DNA of 15,864 nucleotides from Acidobacteriaceae bacterium (lineage in GTDB: Bacteria > Acidobacteriota > Terriglobia > Terriglobales > Acidobacteriaceae): positions 1 to 15,864 of the forward strand of contig PMTP01000110.1 in NCBI GenBank assembly GCA_003167305.1, given 5' to 3'. Positions within the stretch are counted from its first letter, which is position 1. Each line of letters starts with the position of its first letter. Both the position numbers and the translations under genes were made by a program. The notes beneath the pieces are model-generated. The model had not been told where the DNA came from. It saw nothing but the letters and a program-made list of their open reading frames with translations, and did not search any database. This document shows, one piece after another, positions 6,918 through 15,864 of the stretch.

Positions 6918-7451
6918 ATGGAAGATGCGCGCATGATTGCGGCCTGGATCGCACCGGGGCGCGAGCAGACAGCAGCGGGCGAGGAAGGCTTCAGGCGGCT
7001 CTATGAAGCGACTTCCCGCCCGCTTTGGGGCTATCTGCAACATGCCAGCGGACGCCCCGATGTGGCCGACGACCTGCTCCAGGAGACCTATTGCAAGTTT
7101 CTCTTGCGCGAGACGCCGGCGATGGATGAGGCTGAGAGCCGCTCCTATCTCTTCCGCATCGCCACCAACCTGCTGCACAACCGGTTTCGCAGCCGCGACG
7201 ACGCCGCCCTGGAAGAACCTGCCGAATGTGGCACGCAAACGGACGAAGACGCGCGCCTGGATGTGCGGGCGGCGATGCGCCATCTGAAACCGCGCGAGCG
7301 GGAGCTGCTTTGGCTGGCGTATGTTGAAGGAATGAGCCACGCGGAGATTGCCACCGCCACCGGACTGGGCGCAATGAGCATTCGGATTCTGCTCTACCGC
7401 GCCCGGCAAAAGGCGAGCCAGTTACTCCGTCCCGAGAGGATCAAATCATGA
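6918..7451 (+). CDS. RNA polymerase sigma factor, ECF (sigma-70 family)
   Basis: 177 residues from ATG 6918, which has GGTGG (6908-6912) five bases upstream; a GTG at 6909 is possible but has no spaced ribosome site. Region 2 is seen at about 25-91: DVADDLLQETYCKFL (48-62) is the core-binding 2.2 segment and RSYLFRIATNLLHNRFR (75-91) covers 2.3/2.4. Region 4 is at about 122-170: LKPRERELLWLAYVEGMSHA and EIATATGLGAMSIRILLYRA, a helix-turn-helix that reads the -35 box. No region 1.1 or 3, and no C-terminal extension, so a minimal ECF factor. It overlaps the anti-sigma gene by four bases (ATGA, 7448-7451), the usual arrangement for a sigma/anti-sigma pair, and so is likely held inactive at the membrane until a signal releases it. 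Target genes are unknown. Confidence 0.93.
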   Translation: MEDARMIAAWIAPGREQTAAGEEGFRRLYEATSRPLWGYLQHASGRPDVADDLLQETYCKFLLRETPAMDEAESRSYLFRIATNLLHNRFRSRDDAALEEPAECGTQTDEDARLDVRAAMRHLKPRERELLWLAYVEGMSHAEIATATGLGAMSIRILLYRARQKASQLLRPERIKS

Positions 7452-7906
7452 AGCCAATGAGTTGCGAGCACGAGAGCAGCATCATCCGGGCCTTGCACTC
7501 GGGCGAGTGGAGCAGCGAATTGCGGCTTCATGTGGCAGAGTGCGTGGATTGCAGTCAGGCGCTGCATCTGGCCGAAGCGCTGCGCGCAGCAGCCCGGCGC
7601 GCGGAAATTCATTGCCATCCGCCCGATGCGCATTGGATTTTGCAGCGGTCGCGGCGGATGGCACGCGAAATCGCCGTGCGGCGCATGACCCGCCTGCTTG
7701 CGGCCATGCGCGCCCTGGCGGCAGTCTATGTGGCGGCGGCGGCTTTGTGGCTTTTGCGCGGCTCTGCGGCGCTTCAGTACCGTGAAGTCGCTTCGTCGAT
7801 GCACGGAGTCTCCAACTGGTTCGCACTGATGGGGGCCATGGTTGCCGCGGTGTGCGTGGTTGCCGGCCTGTGGCCGATTCTGCGCGATAGCTCTGAAGCG
7901 AGCTAA
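7448..7906 (+). CDS. Membrane anti-sigma factor with HxxxCxxC zinc motif
   Basis: 152 residues. The N-terminal part carries LRLHVAECVDCSQAL, with H28, C32 and C35 giving the H-x3-C-x2-C motif of zinc-binding anti-sigma (ZAS-like) domains; C6 or H7 may supply a fourth ligand. Two hydrophobic segments follow, about 85-104 (the ALAAVYVAAAALWLL stretch) and 122-143 (NWFALMGAMVAAVCVVAGLW). The expected topology puts the sigma-binding N-terminus in the cytoplasm with a helical hairpin in the membrane and almost no extracytoplasmic sensor, so any signal is probably sensed within the membrane or through the zinc site. Start ATG 7448 with GAGAGG (7435-7440) upstream and coupling to the sigma gene. The protein ends 33 bases from the convergent carbonic anhydrase gene; no clear terminator lies between them. 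Confidence 0.82.
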   Translation: MKPMSCEHESSIIRALHSGEWSSELRLHVAECVDCSQALHLAEALRAAARRAEIHCHPPDAHWILQRSRRMAREIAVRRMTRLLAAMRALAAVYVAAAALWLLRGSAALQYREVASSMHGVSNWFALMGAMVAAVCVVAGLWPILRDSSEAS

Positions 7907-7939
7907 GGGCGGCAAAAAGATAGCGATAACCGCAGTTTC

Positions 7940-8557
7940 TTATCCCGCCAGCGGCAGGAAGCGCCGCATTTGCTCGTCATACTGCTCAATGCGGCCGGTG
8001 AGGATGTCGTAGTACCAGCCGTGCACCGTGAGTCGGCCCTCGACGACCGCGCGCGCCACCGACGGCTGGGCGCGCAGATTCTGCATCTGCGCCACTACGT
8101 TGCCGCGGATCAGCGAGGCTAATTCGGCGTGTTCGCCGTCTGCCGGGTTCGAGGGCTGGCGCTGGCTGAAGGCTCCCTCGACGTGGCTCAGCCAGCGGCG
8201 AGCCTTGGGCAGGCTCTCCAGTTCCTTACGGTCCAGCGCCGCCTTCAGCGCGCCGCAGTCGGAGTGGCCGCAGAGGATGGCGCTCTTCACCTTGAGCACC
8301 TCGACGGCGTACTCGATGGTCGCCGTCACGCCGTCCACGGCGTTGCTGTCGATGGGCACCACGTTGCCGGCGTTGCGGATGATGAACAGGTCGCCCGGCC
8401 CCGTGCCCAGGATCAGGTCAGGCACAACGCGCGAGTCCGAGCAGGTGATGAAGAGCCACTCCGGCGCCTGCCGGTCGGCTAGCAATTGAAACTGGTCCCG
8501 CTTGCCGGGAAAGACCTGGGCCAGAAACCGCTTATGTCCTTCGATCAGCCGATCCAA
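7940..8557 (-). CDS. Beta-class carbonic anhydrase
   Basis: 205 residues. The active-site signature is complete: C39, D41 and R43 in ITCSDSRVVPD, and H98 and C101 in LCGHSDCGALK. C39, H98 and C101 are the zinc ligands, and D41/R43 form the catalytic pair of beta-carbonic anhydrases. It interconverts CO2 and bicarbonate in the cytoplasm. Length is normal. The start is TTG at 8557, giving MDRLIEGHKRFLAQVFPGKR, which fits the family N-terminus; the ribosome site before it is weak, and no in-frame ATG lies nearby upstream. The gene stands alone on the minus strand, after a 350-base region with its own candidate promoter and two palindromes. Supplying bicarbonate or removing CO2 released by the nearby PFOR is a reasonable but unproven link. 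Confidence 0.94.
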   Translation of the reverse strand: MDRLIEGHKRFLAQVFPGKRDQFQLLADRQAPEWLFITCSDSRVVPDLILGTGPGDLFIIRNAGNVVPIDSNAVDGVTATIEYAVEVLKVKSAILCGHSDCGALKAALDRKELESLPKARRWLSHVEGAFSQRQPSNPADGEHAELASLIRGNVVAQMQNLRAQPSVARAVVEGRLTVHGWYYDILTGRIEQYDEQMRRFLPLAG

Positions 8558-8681
8558 CTGATTCCGCTCGCCCCTTCGCCTCCATCATACCTGCCGATCC
8601 GTTCCCGCCTATTGCATCGTCCCGGGAGTTTGTCGGGAATCGATTTCTGTGAGCGACAAAAAGTTTAGGGTTATCTAGTGT

Positions 8682-8700
8682 ATCTCCATTATAATGAGAT
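8682..8700. promoter_or_regulatory. Palindrome in the carbonic anhydrase leader
   Basis: The core CATTATAATG (8687-8696) is a perfect 10-bp palindrome. It is flanked by ATCT and AGAT with a single extra C on one side, making a near-perfect 18-base symmetric site. It contains TATAAT on both strands, so it could be a promoter -10 or a repressor operator. Confidence 0.35.
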
Positions 8701-8713
8701 GCATGGGGAAGTT

Positions 8714-8728
8714 TATTCGCTGCGAATA
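8714..8728. promoter_or_regulatory. Perfect 15-base palindrome TATTCGC-T-GCGAATA
   Basis: Two 7-bp arms around a single central T, upstream of the carbonic anhydrase gene and between its candidate promoter and start codon. The symmetry and length fit a dimeric transcription factor operator; the regulator is unknown. Confidence 0.4.
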
Positions 8729-8747
8729 TCTGGATGAGAATAGATAA

Positions 8748-8775
8748 ATAATTGGTATTTTGGGCTGTTTGTCAA
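8748..8775 (-). promoter_or_regulatory. Candidate promoter of the carbonic anhydrase gene
   Basis: On the minus strand a perfect -35 box TTGACA (8775 to 8770) is followed after 16 bases by AATTAT (8753 to 8748, four of six matches to the -10 consensus). Transcription would begin near 8741 and give a leader of about 180 bases. Confidence 0.4.
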
Positions 8776-8814
8776 GAGATTTTCTCTCTTTCCCCACCGC
8801 AAAGCAAGAATGTA

Positions 8815-8841
8815 TGAGCCCCGCCTTGTTGGCGGGGCTCA
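8815..8841 (-). terminator. Probable transcription terminator after the PFOR/DHOD-like operon
   Basis: TGAGCCCCGCC (8815-8825) and GGCGGGGCTCA (8831-8841) form a perfect 11-bp, GC-rich stem with a 5-base loop. Read on the minus strand it lies about 70 bases past the stop of the DHOD-like gene and is followed by a T-rich but broken tail (TACATTCTTGCTTT). There is no T run on the plus strand. Confidence 0.65.
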
Positions 8842-8883
8842 CAGACGACTCAAATGGAATCCTGGCATTGATGAGACCGGTTG

Positions 8884-8908
8884 TAGTCCCTATTCCCTAT
8901 TCCCTGTT
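8884..8908. repeat. Tandem heptamer repeat (CCCTATT CCCTATT CCCTGTT)
   Basis: TAGT is followed by three tandem 7-base units, CCCTATT twice and CCCTGTT once, ending next to the stop codon of the DHOD-like gene (8910-8912). A sister copy with the same TAGT lead, the same three-unit length and the same last unit occurs at 15813-15837. Confidence 0.7.
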
Positions 8909-8909
8909 C

Positions 8910-9922
8910 CTAAAACGCTCCCACCGTCTGCCGCAAACTATACGAGCTGAGCGTCTTGATGTAGTTGCCGCGGTCAAACGGAGAGGTGTCGGGGACCGAG
9001 CGGCGGCTCAGGCAGCCGCGCGTCTCCCACAGCGAGGTGTACTCGCGCTTCTCCAGCCAGTAGCGCACGTCGGCCAGCACTCTGCCGATGTGCTCGATGC
9101 CGTGAATATGCAGCGCCGAGGCCATCATCGTCACGCCGGCTCCGGCCATGATGCCCTTGAGCACGTCTTCCGCCGAGTGAACGCCGCCGGAGATGGCCAG
9201 GTCGAGGTTCAAGTGGCCGTAGAGGATCGCCGCCCAATGCAGCCTTGGCAGCAGCTCCGAGGGCGTGGAGAAGTGCAGCGTGGGCCGCACCTCCAGCGTC
9301 TCGATGTCGAAGTCCGGCTGATAGAAGCGGTTGAAGAGCACCACGCCGCGAGCGCCCGCCTCCTCCAACTGGGCAACCAGGTGCGGAATGCTGGTAAACG
9401 ACTGCGACAGCTTTACCGATACCGGCACATTCACTGCGGTGGTAACCGCAGTCACCAGCTCCAGGATTTGCCCTTCAAGAGCCGTGGAAGTCTGGCTCTT
9501 GTCGGTGGCCAGCGCGTAGGTGTTCAACTCGATGGCGTCGGCGCCGGCCTGCTCCACGTCCTTGGCAAAGCGCACCCAGCCGCCGGTGGTGGCGCCATTC
9601 AGGCTGGCCAGAATGGGAATCTTCACCGCATCCTTGCAGCGCCGCAGGTGCTCCAGATAGACCTCCTGCGTCATGCGGTAGTCGTTTAAATCAGGCAGGT
9701 AGCCAAGCGACTCGGCAAAGGAATCCGTGCCCCGCGAGAGGTCATCGTCCAGCGCCTTCGACTCCAGCGCCAACTGCTCCTCGAAGAGCGACACCAGAAC
9801 AATCGCCGAGGCCCCCGAATCCTCCATCCGCTTCACATTGTCAATGTTCTCTGACAGCGGCGTGGAGGAAACCACGATTGGACCGCTCAGCTTCAATCCA
9901 AGATACTGCGTGGAAAAATCGA

Positions 9923-9926
<4 letters not shown>
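8910..9926 (-). CDS. Dihydroorotate dehydrogenase-like flavoprotein paired with PFOR
   Basis: 338 residues, TIM-barrel FMN protein of the DHOD superfamily. It begins MIDFSTQYLGLKLSGPIVVS, has VSVKLSQSF (169-177) on a core strand, and ends the barrel with the FMN-phosphate region LAISGGV and MAGAGVTMMASA (243-271). The DHOD signature around N-x-S-x-P-N with the catalytic Cys/Ser loop is replaced by IELNTYALATD (132-142), so it is unlikely to be a pyrimidine-pathway PyrD. Genes of this type commonly sit beside PFOR genes in several phyla (family knowledge); their reaction is not established to my knowledge. Start ATG 9926 has GGAGGTG upstream and overlaps the PFOR stop (ATGA, 9923-9926), so the two proteins are made together. 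A role as an electron-transfer or regulatory partner of PFOR is inferred. Confidence 0.85.
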
Positions 9927-13576
<3,650 letters not shown>

Positions 13577-13623
13577 TACCAATTCCCTCATAGTGCGGCC
13601 CGCGGAAAATCTGCCGCTCCTCT

Positions 13624-13649
13624 GAGTCTCATCTCCAGGGGTCAGACTC
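13624..13649. repeat. Inverted repeat in the PFOR leader
   Basis: GAGTCT (13624-13629) and AGACTC (13644-13649) are separated by 14 bases, about 50-75 bases upstream of the PFOR start codon. It could form a weak hairpin in the transcript or be an operator. No T run. Confidence 0.3.
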
Positions 13650-13651
13650 GC

Positions 13652-13667
13652 TGTGATGCAAAGCACA
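13652..13667. promoter_or_regulatory. Crp/Fnr-family-like operator upstream of PFOR
   Basis: TGTGA-TGCAAA-GCACA matches TGTGA-N6-TCACA at nine of ten positions. It also overlaps a longer symmetric arrangement GTGATG-N7-CATCAC (13653-13671). The centre is about 83 bases upstream of the PFOR ATG. No convincing -10 box could be placed at class I or class II distance by eye. Confidence 0.45.
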
Positions 13668-13769
13668 TCACGGGGGTGAAATCCCATATTGTGCGATTAA
13701 GTTCTTATAATGAAGCCCCGAATAATCTCAGATATGGTCTTTGTTTTGTTTGAAAAGCCTGGGTTTTCA

Positions 13770-13799
13770 GGTACAGACATGAATCGCGCTTGATATACT
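13770..13799 (+). promoter_or_regulatory. Candidate extended -10 promoter of the repeat protein gene
   Basis: TGA-TATACT (13791-13799) is an extended -10 element with five of six matches; a poor -35 (GGTACA, 13770-13775) lies 18 bases before it. Transcription would start at about 13806-13808, at the ATG itself, implying a leaderless or near-leaderless message, which fits the lack of a ribosome-binding site. Confidence 0.45.
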
Positions 13800-13807
13800 C
13801 GCGCGTA

Positions 13808-15673
13808 ATGGCGAATGAGCAGGAAATCGTACCGGAAAAACTTGCGGAACCGGAAACCGAAGCTGCGCACGAGGAGTTTCCCGTCTCGCAACCGGAGGCC
13901 GAACCCGGCGAAAACGCCGAAGAAGCGCCCCAGCCCGAGCCGGTCGCGCCCGTAGTGGTGGAGGCCGAAAGCGAGGCGGGCTGTCCGATCGAGATGGGAC
14001 GGTACGGCGGACAACTGAGATGCGGCCGCAAACTCCACGCCGCGCTCGAAGGAGTAGACGAGCAGCCTGTATGCCTGATGCACTCGAAAGACCCGGACAA
14101 GCAATTAGGTCCACTTTTTGATGCCTTCTGGCTGGAGTTTGAGAGGATTCTGGAAGAGGCAGGGGAAAATAAGGCCCACTTCGAGGGATTTTTCATTCCC
14201 CGCGCTGACTTCAACCGAAGGACGTTCAAAGCGATCTGCCGATTTGATCGAACGACCTTCATGCAGAGTGCAGACTTTAGCGGAGCGACCTTCACGCAGT
14301 ACGCACTCTTCAGCAAAGCGGCCTTCACGCAGGAAGTAAACTTCAACATAGTAATCTTCATGCAGAACGTATTTTTCAACGATTCGACATTCGCACAGAA
14401 CGCATACTTTGGCAACGCGAAGTTCATGCAGAACGCATACTTCAGTAAAGTAACCTTCACGAAGGACGCATACTTCAGCGGAGTGACCTTCACGCAGAAT
14501 GCAGACTTCTGCGGAGCGACCTTCACGCAGGACGCAGACTTCGGCAATACGACCTTCACGCAGAACGCAGACTTCGGCAATACAATCTTCAAGCAGAACG
14601 CAGGCTTCAGTAGAGTGACCTTCACGCGAAACGCATCCTTTGGCGATGCGACTTTCACGCAGAACGTAGGTTTCAGCAATGCGATCTTCAAGCAGAATGC
14701 AGACTTTAGTAGAGTGAATTTCAAGCAGGACGCAGATTTTTGTGAAGCGACCTTCACACAGAATGTAATCTTCGAGCGGATAGAATTCTGTGGAACGGCC
14801 GATTGGCATGAGTGCAAATTTCTCGATCAAGCGGAATTCCGGCATATAGATTTCGAGCCTAAGGAGCCAGGAAAGCCAGGTGCCGTCTTTATCATGGCGA
14901 AATTCGCCAAGCCCGGAGAGATCGTCTTCGAGGATGTCGATCTCAGCCGCGCTCTCTTTCTCAACTGCGATGTGAGCGCAGTCAGGTTTACCTCCTCCGT
15001 AGATTGGGCAGAGCGCAAGGGGCATCGCGGCCTTGCGGTCTTTGAGGAGGAGATTCTTCTCGATCCGGAGCTTTCCCAAATACAAGAGGAATACGGAGAG
15101 TTCGACTATGACGCGGTGGAGCAGATCTACCACCAGTTACACAAGAATTACGATGACCGTTTGGATTATCGCAAGGCCAATGACTTTCATTATGGCGAGA
15201 TGGAGATGAGGCGGTTGGAGCCGCCATCATACGGTCGATTACTGACCGTGCGCTGTATCCTCCGCCCTTGGATGAGTCTGCTCAATCTTTATCGGCTGGC
15301 CAGCGACTACGGCAACAGCTACGCCAAGCCTGGAGCCTGGCTGCTTGCAACCCTCCTGGCGGCGACGCTCTTGTTTCCCATCCTAGGGCTTGAACAGAAG
15401 CAGCCCAAACCAGGAAATCCCGCTGGAAACGCAATCGTGACCTACTCCAGCGTTTGGAACCGACAGGACACGGATACGAATAATCGTTGGACAGAAGCAA
15501 AACTGATCGGCAAGAGTGGAATCACGGCTATCGATACGGCCACATTTCAAAGAAATCCGGAGTACACGCCCGTCTATCCGCGGGGCCGCATCCTGGGAAT
15601 CCTCGAAACGTTGCTGACTTCCTCCCTCTTCGCGCTCTTTCTGCTCGCCATCCGCCGTCAATTCCGCCGGTAG
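13808..15673 (+). CDS. Pentapeptide_3-type repeat membrane protein
   Basis: 621 residues from ATG 13808; an in-frame TTG at 13790 falls on the -10 box and is rejected. Order: acidic Glu/Pro-rich N-terminus (1-57); a Cys/His cluster C59, C72, C89, H92 (RCGRKL ... PVCLMHSKD) like a small zinc site; twenty consecutive 11-residue units with Phe spaced 5 then 6 (about 129-348, e.g. FTQNADFGNTT), then a degenerate cap; a helical stretch with IYHQLHKNYDDRLDYRKAND and FHYGEMEMRR (440-469); two membrane segments (about 510-528 and 595-615) at the C-terminus. The family is known for right-handed beta-helix repeats, and the C-terminal pair of helices resembles a channel-like anchor seen in many such proteins. 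No function is established. No ribosome site, no signal peptide; it is transcribed divergently from PFOR. Confidence 0.87.
   Translation: MANEQEIVPEKLAEPETEAAHEEFPVSQPEAEPGENAEEAPQPEPVAPVVVEAESEAGCPIEMGRYGGQLRCGRKLHAALEGVDEQPVCLMHSKDPDKQLGPLFDAFWLEFERILEEAGENKAHFEGFFIPRADFNRRTFKAICRFDRTTFMQSADFSGATFTQYALFSKAAFTQEVNFNIVIFMQNVFFNDSTFAQNAYFGNAKFMQNAYFSKVTFTKDAYFSGVTFTQNADFCGATFTQDADFGNTTFTQNADFGNTIFKQNAGFSRVTFTRNASFGDATFTQNVGFSNAIFKQNADFSRVNFKQDADFCEATFTQNVIFERIEFCGTADWHECKFLDQAEFRHIDFEPKEPGKPGAVFIMAKFAKPGEIVFEDVDLSRALFLNCDVSAVRFTSSVDWAERKGHRGLAVFEEEILLDPELSQIQEEYGEFDYDAVEQIYHQLHKNYDDRLDYRKANDFHYGEMEMRRLEPPSYGRLLTVRCILRPWMSLLNLYRLASDYGNSYAKPGAWLLATLLAATLLFPILGLEQKQPKPGNPAGNAIVTYSSVWNRQDTDTNNRWTEAKLIGKSGITAIDTATFQRNPEYTPVYPRGRILGILETLLTSSLFALFLLAIRRQFRR
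14192..14851 (+). repeat. Array of twenty 33-bp coding repeats
   Basis: Each unit encodes 11 residues of the form F-x-Q-N-A-x-F-x-x-x-x. The central units are very similar at DNA level: 14522-14554 and 14555-14587 differ at 3 of 33 bases. Outer units are more diverged, as expected for an array growing from its centre. The repeat also leaves long stop-free frames on the opposite strand, which are not genes. Confidence 0.9.
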
Positions 15674-15733
15674 AGTTCGACTTTCCCGATCTTCGCCGCC
15701 CAGCGCTGGCCGAGCGCCAGTTTCTTGCGCGCG

Positions 15734-15770
15734 GATTTTGCGCATAATAACCTTCCTCCGGCGCAAAATC
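15734..15770. repeat. Perfect 10-bp inverted repeat after the repeat protein gene
   Basis: GATTTTGCGC (15734-15743) and GCGCAAAATC (15761-15770) are exact complements around 17 bases, 60 bases past the stop of the repeat protein. As a terminator it lacks a T run on either strand. On the minus strand the loop contains GGAGGAAGG followed by ATG at the arm border. Confidence 0.55.
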
Positions 15771-15812
15771 GAAGTATGACCAATGGCCCGAGCCGCGATG
15801 TTTTCTGTTCCT

Positions 15813-15837
15813 TAGTCCCTGGTCCCTGGTCCCTGTT
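15813..15837. repeat. Tandem heptamer repeat (CCCTGGT CCCTGGT CCCTGTT)
   Basis: TAGT is followed by three 7-base units, CCCTGGT twice and CCCTGTT once, preceded by CTGTTCC. It is a sister of the copy at 8884-8908: same lead, same unit number, same final unit. The rest of 15674-15864 shows no supported gene. Confidence 0.7.
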
Positions 15838-15864
15838 TTCCGTGAACGGCCGGGAACAACCCTG

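Larger units (their letters stand above)
8558..8909. other. Intergenic region between carbonic anhydrase and DHOD-like genes
   Basis: No gene is supported here. On the minus strand, in order, it holds a terminator-like hairpin (8841-8815), a candidate promoter (8775-8748) and a leader of about 180 bases with two palindromes (8728-8714 and 8700-8682) leading to the carbonic anhydrase. The stretch 8640-8765 is clearly AT-richer than the surrounding genes, as expected for a promoter/leader. Confidence 0.6.

Noticed and set aside
7907..7939. Possible bidirectional terminator between convergent genes
   Set aside because: Only a 4-bp stem (GCGG/CCGC) can be drawn and there is no T run.
13577..13687. 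N-terminal extension of PFOR by 37 residues
   Set aside because: The ATG at 13576 has a spaced GAGGG and matches the usual family start; the extension covers the Crp-like site and leader repeats.
13706..13711. Perfect TATAAT on the plus strand before the repeat protein gene
   Set aside because: No acceptable -35 at 16-18 bases and about 95 bases from the gene; the extended -10 at 13791 is a better candidate.
13705..14817. 370-residue minus-strand frame rich in repeated K-x-A-F-C-V-K-V motifs
   Set aside because: It is the antisense of the 33-bp repeat array. A repeat length divisible by three keeps stops out of several frames; no ribosome site or family match is seen.
14105..15133. 342-residue minus-strand frame with repeated VCVLREGR motifs
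   Set aside because: Another antisense shadow of the same repeats; the plus-strand frame has the recognisable domains.

Overview
The window looks like a piece of a GC-rich bacterial chromosome, most likely an acidobacterium (Acidobacteriota, Terriglobia-like). That placement is an inference from protein style, base composition, the mix of genes and the dispersed CCCTNNT heptamer repeats; no rRNA or marker gene proves it. No mobile element, tRNA, rRNA or CRISPR array was seen.

Layout. (1) 6186 to 1, minus strand: a tightly packed operon for a membrane-bound group 4 (Ech/Mbh/Hyf-type) [NiFe] hydrogenase. In order of transcription it encodes a giant 1026-residue antiporter-like protein in which a NuoL-like and a NuoN-like module are fused, a NuoB/HycG-like small subunit, a NuoH/HycD-like membrane anchor, a NuoI/HycF-like 2[4Fe-4S] protein, a NuoC-like subunit, and a NuoD/HycE-like large subunit that still has the N-terminal Ni-binding CxxC and runs off the left edge. 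(2) 6465 to 7906, plus strand: a small membrane protein, an ECF sigma factor and a membrane anti-sigma factor with an HxxxCxxC zinc motif. (3) 8557 to 7940, minus strand: a beta-carbonic anhydrase with a long leader. (4) 13576 to 8910, minus strand: pyruvate:ferredoxin oxidoreductase (PFOR), translationally coupled to a dihydroorotate-dehydrogenase-like flavoprotein that lacks the usual pyrD signature. (5) 13808 to 15673, plus strand: a membrane protein with twenty 11-residue beta-helix-type repeats encoded by 33-bp DNA repeats.

How it may fit together: PFOR would oxidise pyruvate to acetyl-CoA and CO2 and reduce ferredoxin, and the group 4 hydrogenase could re-oxidise ferredoxin by making H2 while pumping ions through the fused antiporter. 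The carbonic anhydrase would handle CO2/bicarbonate. Both anaerobic operons carry a Crp/Fnr-family-like palindrome (TGTGA-N6-TCACC at 6200-6215; TGTGA-N6-GCACA at 13652-13667) upstream of their first gene, which suggests a shared regulon. Seven of the gene junctions are identical 4-bp ATGA stop/start overlaps.

The most unusual items are the fused double antiporter subunit with altered key charged residues in its second half, the matched operators on two separated operons, the two sister heptamer-repeat sites, and the expanding 33-bp repeat array.
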